Shown here piece after piece: positions 1 to 12,107 of a stretch of 64,000 nt of DNA (positions within the stretch are counted from its first letter, which is position 1; each line of letters opens with the position of its first letter). The translations under genes were made by a program, and so were the position numbers. The notes beneath the pieces are model-generated. The model had not been told where the DNA came from and ran no database searches. It saw only the letters and a list, made by a program, of their open reading frames with translations. Location of the stretch: assembly GCF_010093595.1 (NCBI RefSeq), contig NW_022985440.1, positions 1,550,325-1,614,324 of the forward strand, in the 5' to 3' direction. The DNA comes from Mytilinidion resinicola. Its lineage: Eukaryota > Ascomycota > Dothideomycetes > Mytilinidiales > Mytilinidiaceae.

Positions 1-1103
1 TGGTGGGTGGGTATTTATGTTTTGTTGGGGATTTGTCGGGATGGGTGGTTGTTATCATAGCGCTTTTTTTTCTTTTTTGGATTCTTGTTACATGTTGATG
101 AGATGGGGCTTTTGGGATCGGTGGAGGCGTTCTGGGTCTCTTCTCTTCGCATTTCTTGGCTGCTTTTAAGAGGAGGGGTGGATGGGGTATGAGGGGTTGG
201 GATTGCATTAGTCGATGATGGCAGAGGTTGCAGTGCTAGGCTATAAGTCTGGGCGCATGTATGCTACTTCTAGAATGCTGCCGCTTGGAAGCTGGACACC
301 ACTGTCAGGAGCGACCCCGTTGTCACGAAAAAGTTTAGTCAAAGGGCAGCTCGGATTACGCTGTGCGGAAATTGGCAGCGCGCATAGAGTATGGAAAGTT
401 CATGGAGGGCGCCCTAGCGGTAGCAAAGTAGTGTGCAGGCTTATCGCAAGTCACTGTGTAATTCTTCGCGCTTGGAGAGGATCGCGTTGGAGAATACAGA
501 CACCGGCCATAAATTCGTGCACACCCGTCTACCAGTGCTTGGGGTACCCCCATCAGACTTCAGGAATCGAAGCACAATGTCAAGTTTCAAGTAGTGCAAA
601 TCAGACTGCCTCTTGGCTAACTGGCTAATTACTAACGGGGATACTCCTCATAGCGGTGTCGAGTGAGCCAGACTGGAGCCTAGTAGTGATGAAAGCCGTG
701 TGCCTAGACCTAGGACCTGGTACTGCATGCATGGTTGAGCTGAATATGATCATCTGTTGTATTGTATATGCGATGTTCTATGGGACGCTATGCTGAAGAC
801 ATGTGTATCGTAAATGGTCTGAGAATAGCAGACGATGAGAGGAAGAGAGGAAAAGTGTCTAATGCAATGAATGCGAGAATAGATCCGTGGAAATGCCGAG
901 GGATGTGTGTATACCATACCCACTAGAAAGCCGCATGTCTAACATGCTGAATCGGAAAGTCCTCAACGTCAACGTCCAGGAAGCCAAGAAAAAAGAAACG
1001 AAAAGATCAACAGGCACTGCACTGCACGCCCAACAACCCCAAACCTTGTCCATGCAAAGATCGACCATCCCGGCATCGCCACCACTCCCTTCCATATGCT
1101 ATG
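1..1103. other. Intergenic, no gene supported
   Basis: No reading frame here has a recognisable domain or a plausible exon structure. The right end is 3' flank of the VOC-domain gene, which ends at 1104. The first 200 bases are T/G-rich and could be the untranslated end of a gene outside the window; that is a guess. Confidence 0.5.
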
Positions 1104-3038
1104 CTACATCGCATAACTCACCACACTCCTCTTCCTCCCTTTCCCACCCGTACTCCCCTCAATCATACTGGCCGTGATGCCCCTCACGGGCAAACTCGCC
1201 CCCGGCGCCGCCTCTTGCACGCCCCCAACCCCCGAATCCTTCCGCTTACTCGGCTTCACCGTACTCGCATCACTCGGCTCGGAGATCGCAGACGGCCGCA
1301 CAACGTCCACCTCGTCGTCCTCCTCGTCACGATGTGAGCGCGACCGCCTCGAATGCTTCGACGAACTTGAATGTTTCGAGTGCTTCGACGTACTCGAGTG
1401 GCTCGAGCCATGATGGCTTTTCGAGGACGAGTGCTTCGAGTGATGGCTCCGCCGCGAGCTCGAGCCCGCGTTCGAGATGCTGTCGCTCGGCGCGACGGTG
1501 TCAGTGTCGCAGAGCTCGAGGTCGAGGTGCTTGTTCCGCCGCCGCTCGCTCTCGCTGTCGGTGGAACTCGCCACGCTCTCGCGCTCCCAGGTCTGCTCAG
1601 AGATGAGGCCCGGGATGCCGAGGTCGCGGCCGAGGATGCTGCCGACGAGCGAGGGCGCTTTGCTGCCCTCTTTGGTTTTGGAGGCGGAGCTGTGCTTGCT
1701 TGCACTGCTGTGGTGCGAGGCGTGCGACTTGGCTTTGGACTTGTTGGAGTGGTGGGAATGGGCGCTGCCGGTGCTGCTGCGGCGGTCGGCGGGTGGTGGG
1801 CGGGAGGTCGATGCTTCGGAGGGCACGAAGGAGGAGATCAGCGTGCTGGGGGGCGCGGTTCTCGACGCCTGGACGGCGCTGGGGCTCGAGACGGAGCGGC
1901 TCATGCCATAGGTGTAGTGGTGGTTTGCTGGAGAAGCGCCTTGGACGTACTGTATCTGCTGGTTTTGGCCCTGCTGGCGGTCTGGGATCTGAGTTGGAGC
2001 CCGCGTCGGCGCAGCAGACACGTACGTGGGAGCGTGGTAGCTCCTTGCGGGTGCGGCCTCGATGGCGCGGGGCGCGTTGTGGTGAGGGGTGCTGTAGTAG
2101 GAGTCGGTTTCGCTGTAGTTGCGGTGAACAGTACGTGGGGGGGATTCGTAGATCGATTGGGGCTCTTGGAGGGATAGCCTGGGTTCCGGCGCCGGGATCG
2201 GCTGGGCAACGGACGGCGCGCGCGATGCTGGCGGTGCTTGGACGGCGTTGAATGCGGCCTCTGCTTTTGCGCTGTCTTCTTCGCTCTTTACCATGGCGTA
2301 GGCAACGGCTGCTCCGGCTGCGGCGCCTAGGAGGGTGCCGATTATCTTCTTCGCGGCTCCGTCGCTTATCGAGGACGAGGTCTTGGTGGTTGGGACGGTG
2401 ACGGGAGCTGAGAAACTCCTGGCGAGAGTAGAGGCTCTGGAAACGACAGATGGGGCTTTAGTCGAGGGTGCTACGGAGAGTGCTGGTGCGAGAGCTTTTG
2501 ATTTCGAACTGCGAACTGTGCTGGCGCTCGCTACGCTGACATCGTCGCGAACGCTCTCGGAGACGCTCTTCTGCCAGGTAATGACTCTGCTGTGCTCAAT
2601 GACAGTACCATCATCGCGGGTATCAGGCTCGTCTCGGAACACTACCTCAATGCTATTGCCATCGAAGTCGAGGACAGCAGCATTGAAGTAGCCGCTCTCA
2701 TCGTTGCGAGTGGCAGGTGACCCATGGGGCCGTCCGCCGGCAGTGAGCGCAGCAGTATAGAAGTCTCGAACGGCAGTGCGACTGAGGGCAGTAAAGGCGA
2801 TATGAGCTGCTCCAGCTTTGATACTGTCGAAGTGTTAGCTGGTGTGTAGTCTAGCACTCGGGACGACTTACCCAGGCGTCTCTTGGCAGAGGAAGAAATC
2901 AGCGTCGTCGATCCCGAGACCGATTTGGTTGCCTTGCTGGCCAATAAAGCGATAGCCAAGCGGTTGGAGAGCAGCGAGAAAAAATGAACAAGAAGTTGGG
3001 AGGTGTGAGACAGTAAGGCCGATGTGGGAGACGGGCAT
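1104..3038 (-). CDS. VOC/glyoxalase-domain protein with long Ser/His/Lys-rich tail
   Basis: Two exons, complement(join(1104..2823,2872..3038)), 628 residues. The 48-nt intron has a GTAAGT donor and a CGACAG acceptor, and splicing joins two halves of one domain. Residues 1-120 form a vicinal-oxygen-chelate (glyoxalase/dioxygenase) fold: it begins MPVSHIGLTVSHLP, has the second-half signature IKAGAAHIAF, and ends DFDGNSIEVVF, placing the usual His and Glu metal ligands. The domain is normally only 120-130 residues. Here about 500 residues follow: a small-residue hydrophobic stretch near 208-235 (IIGTLLGAAAGAAVAYAMV), then disordered Ser/His/Lys-rich sequence with acidic patches. The start is the first ATG of the VOC domain. 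The substrate cannot be inferred. The domain call is firm; the role of the tail is unknown. Confidence 0.85.
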
Positions 3039-4467
3039 GGTACTTGAGGGGAAATGGCGGTGTCGAAGAGAGAGACGAATTAAGGATAGAGATGGTGTCT
3101 TTGGAGCTGACGAAAGGGAATAGAAAAATGGTTGTCAAGAAGGCTACGAACTATTGAGAATAGTGGTGGAGTAGCAATGGCACACAGTTTGACAGCAACT
3201 CACTCTGGGGATGTCACGGCGGCTTATGAAGGCGCCCCTTCGAGCCGCTTAGAGATGAATCTACGATGGGAAGGACAAGGCGGCCATGCCGGGCCAGACA
3301 TGCCGCCCTGTCCGTGGTGGCTGGCATCCAGGGAGTCCGCGGCGAGGGTCGTCGACAGAATGCCACATGTCCATCCTGCAGCTAGCAGATGGGGACTGAC
3401 GAGAGGAAGCAATTGGATAATTGCAAGCGGCCCGGGCGGCCTGTTCCGCGATTCGTTTGTAGATCGCCTCACCGCGCTGCAGAAGGATCACTCGCGCCTC
3501 ACTACTGCTGCACGGCTTTGAGATGGAAGCGACTGAGACCGACAGCCCCAGCGAAGCCGACATTCGTTCCCCGTTCCGGTAAACTTGACTACTCCCCATT
3601 CGACCAAGGGCCGACCACAATCTTCACCAACGCACCAGAAATATTTCCGACACATGGCATCGCGAGATCGTCTTGCGTCCGGCCTGTCTAATGGGCTCCT
3701 GCAGTGTCTTGTGATATACTGTCGTACGCCCTCCTGTTACTGCTTGTGGTGCTTCATGGTACTTTCAGAAGTCTGAACCAGACGGGACAAGAATTTCTGC
3801 TCTAGTTAGACAGCTGAGCATATCACGTGAGGCCACCTCAGACAGCGGCAGATACGTGTACACGAACTAAGCGTGTGACCACAGAAACAATCGGGCATAT
3901 TCAGAGGCGAATAGATGCAAACTTTTCTCTGTAAACCACATCTGTCATTACACCACTCTCTCCCCACCTATGGCAATCGCCCAGATGCGTCACTACCTAA
4001 ATCACCCAACAATCCACCCATGGTCGCGTATCAGGTCGTCTGCACATGATCACCATGCCACAGGAGCATACCGTGAGGCAGCCTGTCCCGCGAAGCAGAC
4101 CCAGCTACCTCAGTCAGCAGGGGCGCCTGCGGATAATCCAGCGCGCAAAAGAGGAAAACAAAGAAGGAAGTACAGGAGACTGCAGAGCAAGTTGATTGCT
4201 CCGCAAAGAAAAGACGCTTTTGAGCTTGTTGAAGGCTGGTGTTTTGGTTGTAAAAACAGAGACCATCGAACATTGACACTCAAAAACAACGCAAGGAACG
4301 CACCCGGCTATGGATGTTGTGATCGCAAGCCCGATGCGTCCCGCGCTCTACTGTCGTGCCTCCGGTATTCCATCCTCTCCCCCAATGAGCTGGAGAACTG
4401 CTGTGTTAGTATCGTCCTGGCCGGAAGCGGGAGCGTGTTGCAGGAGGACAGGGCGTCGGCCGTCCAT
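3039..4467. other. Intergenic, no gene supported
   Basis: Short overlapping frames on both strands without domain similarity. Part of it is upstream sequence of the VOC gene and downstream sequence of EMG1. Confidence 0.45.
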
Positions 4468-5295
4468 TTATATGATGTTCCACACGTCCTCGGCGGCATG
4501 GCAGAACTTGGCGCATGCAACGCTAGCGCTGAGATTGAAGTTGCTGATCCCGATTGCGTCGTCCTTGATGTGATCTGCGAAGTCATCGCTGCCCTTGGCC
4601 ATGGCTCCAATGAAGACGCATATGCTCTCGTCCTTGTTGAGGCCCTGGACGTAGTCTGTTACTCGCACTACCGGCGCCTCGAAACTCAACGTGACCTTTC
4701 GGCAATTTGGCGGGAGATGGTCGGTGATGGGGTTCTTGATCACGTGGATGAGCTTTTCTTGGGACGTGGTAGAGCGAATTTGGTGTCGGTGCAGCAGCTG
4801 GACCATCAAACCAGCGAAGCGCTTGAATGTCCGGGGAATGCGCACGGTCGGGCTGACCTCGATGAGGACATTCTTTGCCGTCTGGATGTAGATTTGGAGT
4901 TTGCCGGCTTTATTGATCGGTGAGTCAAGCAGGGTGAGCAGACACTGCAAGCCGTGTCAGATGTATCCCTCGGCCGTGTCCTCTCGGCGTACCTGATGGG
5001 TGATGTCTGGGCGAGCCTCGCTGATGTCTCGGCCCATCTTCCTCATGACTCCAATGTGGTCGTCGCTGTTGAGGAGAGTGTACTTGTCGTCCCGTCCCGC
5101 CATAGGGCCTCGGCCGCCGTGCGACGACACCTTGTAGCTCTCGAGTGTGGCATTGCAGAGAACGACGATCAGGCGCTGGGTGCTCTTGTCGCTCGACGGG
5201 ATGGGAACGTGTTGTTCAGCGACGAGCTTGGGGAGGTCTGGCGGCGGTAGAGATTGCGTTCCTGCAGAGCGGGGGAAGGCATTAGCGGGCGGCAT
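4468..5295 (-). CDS. EMG1: EMG1/NEP1, 18S rRNA pseudouridine N1-methyltransferase
   Basis: Two exons, complement(join(4468..4944,4993..5295)), about 259 residues, close to the size of yeast Emg1. Exon 1 has [18 protein letters not shown] and ends [14 protein letters not shown]. The 48-nt intron (GTACGC...TTGCAG) is followed in frame by [17 protein letters not shown]. Later motifs are [33 protein letters not shown] and [11 protein letters not shown], diagnostic of this SPOUT-class family. The enzyme methylates a hypermodified pseudouridine of small-subunit rRNA in the nucleolus and is needed for 40S assembly. The first in-frame ATG is at 5295; the frame is open further upstream but only with non-ATG starts. 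Intact and single-copy in appearance. Confidence 0.95.
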
Positions 5296-6000
5296 CTCGC
5301 GGGGCAGCTCTGGGACGGTATGGCAGAGCAAATGGTGGGGACAAAGGGAGGATGGGGCAGGGCAGGGCAGTGTTGAACTGACTGATTCGTTTTGTGCCTC
5401 TCTCCTGCGCTACGAATTCTCGCGAGCCTCGTCGCGAGTCGGATTTTGGGGTTTGAACTCCGCCCATGGCTGGTAGCGAGTGCGAAACGGCGCCGGGTAA
5501 TTTTTGAACGCGGGAAGCAGGGTTGAGACTAGCAAAGGTTAGAGGCGACGGGCAGAGCAGCGTAATAGAACCTATGGGCACGTCAGCAGCGAGGCAGCGA
5601 GCTTTGTCCTTTATGGTGCTGATGGGTGGTTTGCGACGGAGACTTGTTGTGTGGTGCGGAGAAGGCCTGACGGATTTTGGTTTGGCGGTAAGTAAGACTC
5701 AACCCTCCGAAAACTGCACTGTCGCGAAAACCGCCCATGCACCAGTTAATAGGCCGGCCCGAGATAACTCTGACAACTTCACACTAGCATCAACGACTCC
5801 GAGGGCCCTCCCTAGTCCGATGCTTTACACCCATTCAACGGAGTGTGGGACGGGCTGGACGGAGATACACGCTAAATCCACCAGGAGCTCTGTCCTGAGT
5901 ATGCACTTTGTACCCTATGACGCACTCGTCTACAGCATAAGCAGCACAGCAGCCTTCTTTGATAAGGGCGTGGTCCAACTGATTCTTTCTTGGCGGCTAA
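5296..6000. other. Shared upstream region of EMG1 and the SDR gene
   Basis: Divergent promoter region between the EMG1 start (5295, minus) and the SDR start (6092, plus). No coding sequence is supported; the only notable element is the TATA box listed separately. Confidence 0.5.
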
Positions 6001-6008
6001 TATAAAAG
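6001..6008 (+). promoter_or_regulatory. TATA box of the SDR gene
   Basis: TATAAAAG lies 84 nt upstream of the SDR ATG at 6092. It also argues against using the in-frame ATG at 5990, which lies upstream of the box. Confidence 0.55.
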
Positions 6009-6091
6009 CACGACAATCTTCGCAGGACTGCCAACACTCCCCCAAACTCGCCACCCTTGTTTGTCACCGATCTACGGGCTACAGTCCCAGC

Positions 6092-6930
6092 ATGGCGGAG
6101 ACAATCAACACGAGGCTTACGCTCCAAGGGAAAGTGGCAATCGTCACCGGTGCTTCGCGAGGCATCGGAGCTGGAGTGGCCTTGGATCTAGCCAAGCGGG
6201 GCGCAAAGGTCAGCATCGGACTTCGTCCTGCAGGCGCACCCGCACATTGACTGACAGTGCTCAGGTCACCATAGCGTATACATCACCGAGCAGCTCACAG
6301 CCGGCGGATCATCTAATCTCCGAAATCAAAGCGCTTGGAAACGGTGCAGACGCCATCAAGGTCCAAGCAGATCTCAGCCAGGTGGAATCCGCAGACAAGA
6401 TCGTTGCAGCCACTCGGGACGCCTTTGGGCCATCCATCGACATCTTAGTAAACAATGCCGGCGTGGAAATGGCCAAGCCTATTCTCGAGTCTACCGCCGA
6501 GGATTACGCCTTTATCTTCGATGTCAATGTACGAGGGGCTTGGTTAATGGTGAAAGCTGTCGTGCCGCATCTGCGAGCACCTGGGCGCATTATCAACCTG
6601 TCCTCAGTGGGAGGACGCTGCGGCTTCGAGAACTTCTCGCTCTACTCGGCCTCCAAAGCCGCGATTGAGGGAATGACGAGAGGGTTCGCGGCAGAATTGG
6701 GCCCAGCGGGGCATACGGTCAACGCAGTAGGCCCGGGGCCGATACAGTCAGAAATGCTGGACCAGATTCCCAAAGACCTTGTCGACATGCAGAAGGAACA
6801 GACGCCCATGGGCCACCGAGTAGGGACGGTGGAAGACGTCGCGTTGATAATCGGGATGCTTGCAGAGGAGCAGTCGCAATGGGTTACTGGTCAGACCATT
6901 TCCGCAAGTGGTGGCTTCCTCATGCTCTGA
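6092..6930 (+). CDS. Short-chain dehydrogenase/reductase (classical SDR)
   Basis: Two exons, join(6092..6208,6265..6930), 260 residues. The 56-nt intron has a GTCAGC donor and a CTCAG acceptor and falls inside the Rossmann fold, so that GAK joins VTIAYTS. Motifs: cofactor loop TGASRGIG near residue 20, NNAG, catalytic Ser in NLSSVGG, YSASK with the Tyr and Lys, and a C-terminal GQTISASGGFLML. Length and motif order fit the FabG-like or polyhydroxynaphthalene-reductase-like branch, which uses NAD(P)H to reduce a keto group or the reverse. The substrate is not predictable and no biosynthetic partner is adjacent. A TATA box at 6001 supports the chosen ATG. Confidence 0.9.
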
Positions 6931-7506
6931 ACACTGTCTGAGGTGGCCGGAAAGCTATTAGACTTGCCAAAACTGTTGCTGTGCAACTTTAGATAATGTG
7001 ATGGAGGATCTCAGGCACTAATAGGCAGATTACACTTAGAAGGGTAGAGAGAATGTGTTTAAAATAAGAAATCATAGGATACAATCTCGCAAGGATTCCC
7101 GGACTGACACTCTGTTCAAGGGATCCTGTTTCTAGAGCTTCTGAGCGATGAACTGTATGGGCACTGGTATTTGTACACGTGATGACTGCCAACGCCTCTA
7201 CAGTGCGTCTTCATGAAATTCGTACACTTGTTTACCGCTGCGCGAGGAGCTTCACGGTATTTCCAGCATTCCGAATGAGAAAGAGGTTCGGCATTGTAGA
7301 CAGCTAGCAATTCGCGAGGCTACCTCGGACAGTTAGCAGGGTGTACATACATAATACCCGCTGCCCCCGATTTCTATCAGTACATTAGATCCCCATAAAC
7401 AGTGGTGGAAATATGTACGGGTACCTATGGCAAGGCACTGATGCGTCTGCTCCGTCAGCACACACCTTCCCAGGAAGCTTGTTGCCTGTGCTTAGTGGCT
7501 CTGCAG
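6931..7506. other. Intergenic, no gene supported
   Basis: The 3' flank of the SDR gene followed by AT-rich sequence. No domain-like frame seen. Confidence 0.4.
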
Positions 7507-10216
7507 TCAGTTTCTATAGGTGCTCCTCCTATACAGGTTCGCCAGCACCCCTACAGTCCTATTTTTGTAGCCTTTATGACCTATAACCAAATCAGTTCTT
7601 TTGGGCATAGGGGAGTTAAAGTTTGAAAGGCCTACCGTAAACCTGCACATCAAGGATTTATCCACAGCCATCATCGCGCCATCATTCTGTTCCTCGCCCC
7701 TGCCCTTGGCAACCATCGTATACTCTAGCTTGTGGCTCGGTGAAGAAAGAGGCTGACCAGATGCCGACGCGCAATGAATTCGTACCCGCCACGCAAGGCC
7801 TTATGAGAGCCACAGCAGATCAAATCAAAGTCATATGTCTTAACGAAGCGATACACAACCTCTGGACCAAATGTCACGGCGCCGTTATCCAGATTCACAG
7901 TCCAGCCGACAATGTTCTGGTCGGGATGGGAGTGGAGTAGGTCACGAAGCAATCCGCGGCCTGGAATCTATAAAGCCGTTACAAAGGTAGTATGGTCAAG
8001 GAACCCCTGCGGCTTTTTAAAGAGACCGTTTTTACGCAATTCCGGCACTTACATCGGTCGGCCTCATGATCTGCTGAATTTGACTCATAGATGTCAGCTC
8101 AGGACTCAAACCTCCATGTACTGCAAAAATCTTCTCGCTGATGATGGCTGCAAGCGGCAAGCAATTGAAGCAATTGATGAGCGTGTCCCACAGCTTGTTG
8201 CTGTATCGGATATGAAAGTCAACGTAGAATGTGAGATGGTGTCTGAGGAGGGCGCATTCTTGATTTCCTCGCAAGATGAAGAAGTTTTCGGGGAATTTGA
8301 TCTTAAATGCAAGAACAAGACAGGCAGTCTCTAGAGAATGCTTGTCGTTGCCAACAAAATTACCGAGGAAGAGATAGTTGGCTTCGGGAGGGCATCCCCC
8401 TCGAGCAAAGACTGTGAGAAGATCGTGATACTGGCCGCTTATGTCGCCAATGATCTACATCAAGATTTTCAGTTCAGTGCATTTCGAATGAGCATCAGCC
8501 AAATTGAGGATCTTACATTCATCGGTGCTTCAAGGTTCAGAAGTGTTGGCTGCGACAGGAGAATTAAGCTAGCCGTATAGCAAAGGTACTGAATGTCAGT
8601 CTCCGAAAGCCGTTGTAGTGACAAAAGGGTTCGGATGATGCGATCTATATCGGCAATTGGCCCGATCGTCTGGGAGCTCATGCCTAAAATTCGGTCTTGG
8701 GGGATCTTTCCAAAGTCGCTGGGGCTGACTCTTGTGCCAAGAAGATTCCGAAAAAGTTGATTATTGTCGCTGGAGCTATATATTGGTACGTTGATGTTCA
8801 AGCTTCGAGAGGCTTTCCCGAGGTTAATAGGGAGAGAAACAGGGTTGTCGCTACGGCCAACTCTTGGGAGGTTTAATCTTGAACTCTGGGGGATTTTTCC
8901 GAAGTCAGGTCCAGAATACAGAGGACTGTAGCTGGAGCTGGCATCAAAGCGATATCCGAGAAAATCGCCGACCGTATTCCCCAGAGATTCTCCCTTTGTC
9001 ACGATATTTTCGCCCGGCCTTAGAAACCCAGGCTGCTTGAGACTGTTCGCTGGGACTGTTGGGGCCTTACGACGTGGCAGTCCCAACTCCTCGCCATACT
9101 CACGTCGCCCTGCAGGGTCTGATAGGGTGTTGTCAGCCTCATTCACATCGTTCAACTTCTCCTGGTTAATCCGGCCATCTGAAGTTTTTGCTGAAGCAAT
9201 CATCCTAACAAACGCATACTCTATTTGCTTAGCATCTGAAGAAGGATGGATGGAGAGTATATCGTAATATGACGTTGTTGATCTGCCAACATGAGGTGGA
9301 GTCAGGCTTGACGAAGGTCTCCATACATCCACAGGAATAGTTGGTTCGTCTTCTGGTCTCGGTGGTATCCAGTCGTGGATATTCTTGAATTTCTCCTCAG
9401 TGAGGGGGTCACCCATGACTGATCCTTCCCAGACAGTAGAAGCCGTACTGAAATGAAAGTCCTTTGCAGATTTTATTAGTTGACGGGCATTCTTGGTAGC
9501 AAGGTGGGCTTGTGCGTTGCTGGCGTTGTTGGTTGAGTTTTCCAGCTCAGCTATGTCATGCTTCATATCCTCGAAAAGACCAAGCATTTTTCTTTAGAAT
9601 TTAGAGTTCTCCTCCTGAGAGTTGCGGCCTTCAAGTTGCGAGTTGAGTTGCAGTTTTCTATGGTACATATATACATTAGTACAATAAAATACCAACTACG
9701 TATGAGGACTTACACGTTGATCATACTCAATGCTAGTTGCAACGCAGTTACATAGGAATGAACCTGTTCCTTGTGGCCCGTTATGTCTTTCAACCTTTTG
9801 GATAGACTGACTGCTGTCATTGACTTCCTAAGAGTTCAACGCTTCAAGAATGATTTTTCTTTTACTTCAACTAATGATCCAAGCAATTTTTCTAGACTAG
9901 TCTTGCAGTCGTCAACATTGTGCTCGACATGGACCCAAAGGTCTGCAGAGTCACCGTCCAGGGCCGGCCGGTACTTCTCGCATATTTCCTTGATGGAATT
10001 TGCAACAGTACTCAGAGCTCTTGTCTCTTTGTGTAGCCCTTTGACATTCTCATCGACATTTTTTCACGTTCCCTACAATTTCATCAATCAGCAAAGAGAC
10101 CTACTGACGAATCAGCTGCCACGCTTGGAGAAAAGGTGCAATCCAAAGATTGAGGTTACCTTGCCAGTGACGACGAGGAGGCTTGCTGTTGAGGTAACTA
10201 TAGATAGCGGATCCAT
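7507..10216 (-). pseudogene. Decayed fusion: fungal N-terminal domain + J-like domain + PP1-like domain
   Basis: Exon path, complement: 10160..10216, 9714..10072, 8517..9657, 8053..8454, 7725..7967, all with GT-AG junctions in one frame. The 5' exons start MDPLSIVTSTASLL, like the N-terminal helical segment of many fungal STAND-type proteins. In-frame stops are TGA at 10064-10066, TGA at 9836-9838 and TAA at 9594-9596; each would be sense with T changed back to C. From the ATG at 9587 a 571-residue frame is still open. It holds a J-domain-like stretch (SYYDILSIHPSSDAKQIEYA ... LSDPAGRREYG) with no HPD motif. A PP1-family phosphatase domain follows, with GDISGQ for GDIHGQ, GNFVGND for GDYVDRG and GNQE for GNHE. 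It stops at 7725, while its C-terminal homology (NDGAMMAVDKSLMCRF) continues near 7640-7680 in another frame, so there is a frameshift near 7755. It may be an expressed truncated pseudophosphatase or simply dead. Confidence 0.75.
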
Positions 10217-12107
10217 AGGGAGTGATGGCAAATGACAACGTGCTTGTTAAGTGACTTTGGGCTTGGGTCTTACAGCTCGAAAGTTACTGATTTGCCTCCG
10301 TGGCTATGAGGCTGAGGGTGGAAGGCATCCTGCCCATTGTCAAAGAGCCGCGTGTGACATTTTGACGAACCCGCATGCGAGAACTCGTATTCCTTTTTTG
10401 GGCTTGAGATAAGCGACGCTGCATTAACTAGCAACTGCCAACACCGAGTGGGCACCTTTGCTTCTGCGAACTATGAAGATGTTGTGCCAACGTTTTCGAG
10501 GTCCGTTGTGCGTAGTATTAGTGTATAAGGCCCCCTTCACATATACATACTCGACCCGCAGGGCTCAGCCTCGGCGAGGAGTTCACTGTACTCAGCCAAA
10601 GTTTTACGATCCCCTGTCGCTACAGCCACAAGTGGATGCTAGCGCCAGCGCTATTCATAGTGGCAAATTAAATGGCGCTAGAAGCGCTAAGTTCGAGAGT
10701 TACATAGTCGACAACGAAGTGATTTTCAACACCATATTGACCCTCCAAACAATTCCATGCTACTCGCCACGATAAGAAAGTAATGGAGCCTAGGCGGGTA
10801 GTAAGAAGAAAGCCTCATACCTAGTCCTAGATTTCATGCTAGGAGGAACTGTACGCGCGTAACCCCAAACCATATCTGTGCCAAGCTCTGGTCAAGCTTC
10901 GACTCCCTCTATACCCGGGATGTATGAAGGAGAGCAGGGATGGAACGACTTTTGTATACGATAAGGTTGTATTGTTGAGACAAAAGAAGAAAGTATGCAT
11001 CGTCTTGGGTCAAGCATTCGTAGCCGTGAGCTTGCGGGTTGGAAGAGACATCGGTGTTGAAAGGCCCACTGATACGACTCGTAACAGCCCGTGGCAGTTC
11101 AAGACTTGCTTTTGAGTTATTGGGAGTGCTCTCCTACGAATAGTCAATAACTCGAAGCGCGTTCGTACGAGCTGAGAGACATATGGAGAGAGAAGCCGAT
11201 TGACGCCTGGTAGCTGGAGTAAGTCGAACCGGCTCGATGCTAGGTTCGGGTCATCAGCGCTAGTCTGGGACAGCAGCATGGCGCAAAGGTCGTGAATCAC
11301 AGTCGTCCAGCGGGGAGCGACGGATTATCTGGAGCGGGTGAGGTGTGAGAAAAGAGTGGAGAAAGGGTTTGCGGCGCGAGGCGGGGCCGCCAACGTCCAC
11401 TGAAACCGTCTTGAGACAACACCCAAAACGTGCCTGGCGATCCCCGCGGGCTTCCTCCTATTCAATCAGCCTCTTTTTCAAGGCAAAAAGAGAACCTTCC
11501 AAGCCATTGCGGTTTCAAGGGCTGTCTTTTGCGCGCCGCCATGCCCTTCTCAGCCCTCCTGTCCTCCCTATTCGTCCCCAGGCCCGATGCTGCTAGACCA
11601 TCACACTGCACTGCGATACGCCTCCTCGACCGCCCGCCTCCTCCTGTCACAGCTTTTGCTGCTTGCGCAGGAGGGCGTGGCGTGATCTTAGAAACTGCAT
11701 CGCTACCCGTTGAGCTTTTGCTCTGGTCCACGCGTCAACCATGTTGCCGCCGCACCAGCTCGAGCCCCCCCTTCATGCATATTGCTTATAGACCTGCGTT
11801 TCCCCCCGTGAGCCTCCCGTTTTATCGCCGAGCACTCTTTTAGCCGGCTACACTTAGACTCATTCGCGTGTTCTTCTCTTCTTCAGTGCGGGTACCACTG
11901 TTAGTAAGTCTACCTGGAAGCCTCGCTGCACGTCCAGTTTGCTGATGCTGCTGCTGCAGATATTTGGTCATTCCTTCAACCCACAAATTCTTTGACTTGG
12001 CCATTTCAGCAGGCTCTGAAGATCGGCGACATCTTAATCCCCAGGATCCCTTCTTAGTACCTTGTCTTTCCGCGTTGCCTTACAGACCAACCGTTCCCTT
12101 TGCGACT
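10217..12107. other. Intergenic and upstream region of noxB
   Basis: No gene recognised. The 11.4-12.1 kb part is pyrimidine-rich and directly upstream of the noxB ATG, so it probably holds its promoter and 5' leader. Confidence 0.45.

Noticed and set aside
1371..2177. Long plus-strand open frame of 268 codons opposite the VOC gene tail
   Set aside because: It is the antisense of Ser/His/Lys-rich low-complexity coding sequence; the minus frame has a spliced domain and the plus frame has none.
3970..4923. Plus-strand open frame of 317 codons
   Set aside because: Its 3' half is the antisense of EMG1 exon 2; no start context or domain.
6061..6930. Longer SDR model starting at 6061 without an intron
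   Set aside because: It reads through the intron and loses the TGASRGIG motif; the spliced model keeps it.
11345..11843. Plus-strand open frames upstream of noxB
   Set aside because: Composition fits a pyrimidine-rich leader or promoter; no homology.
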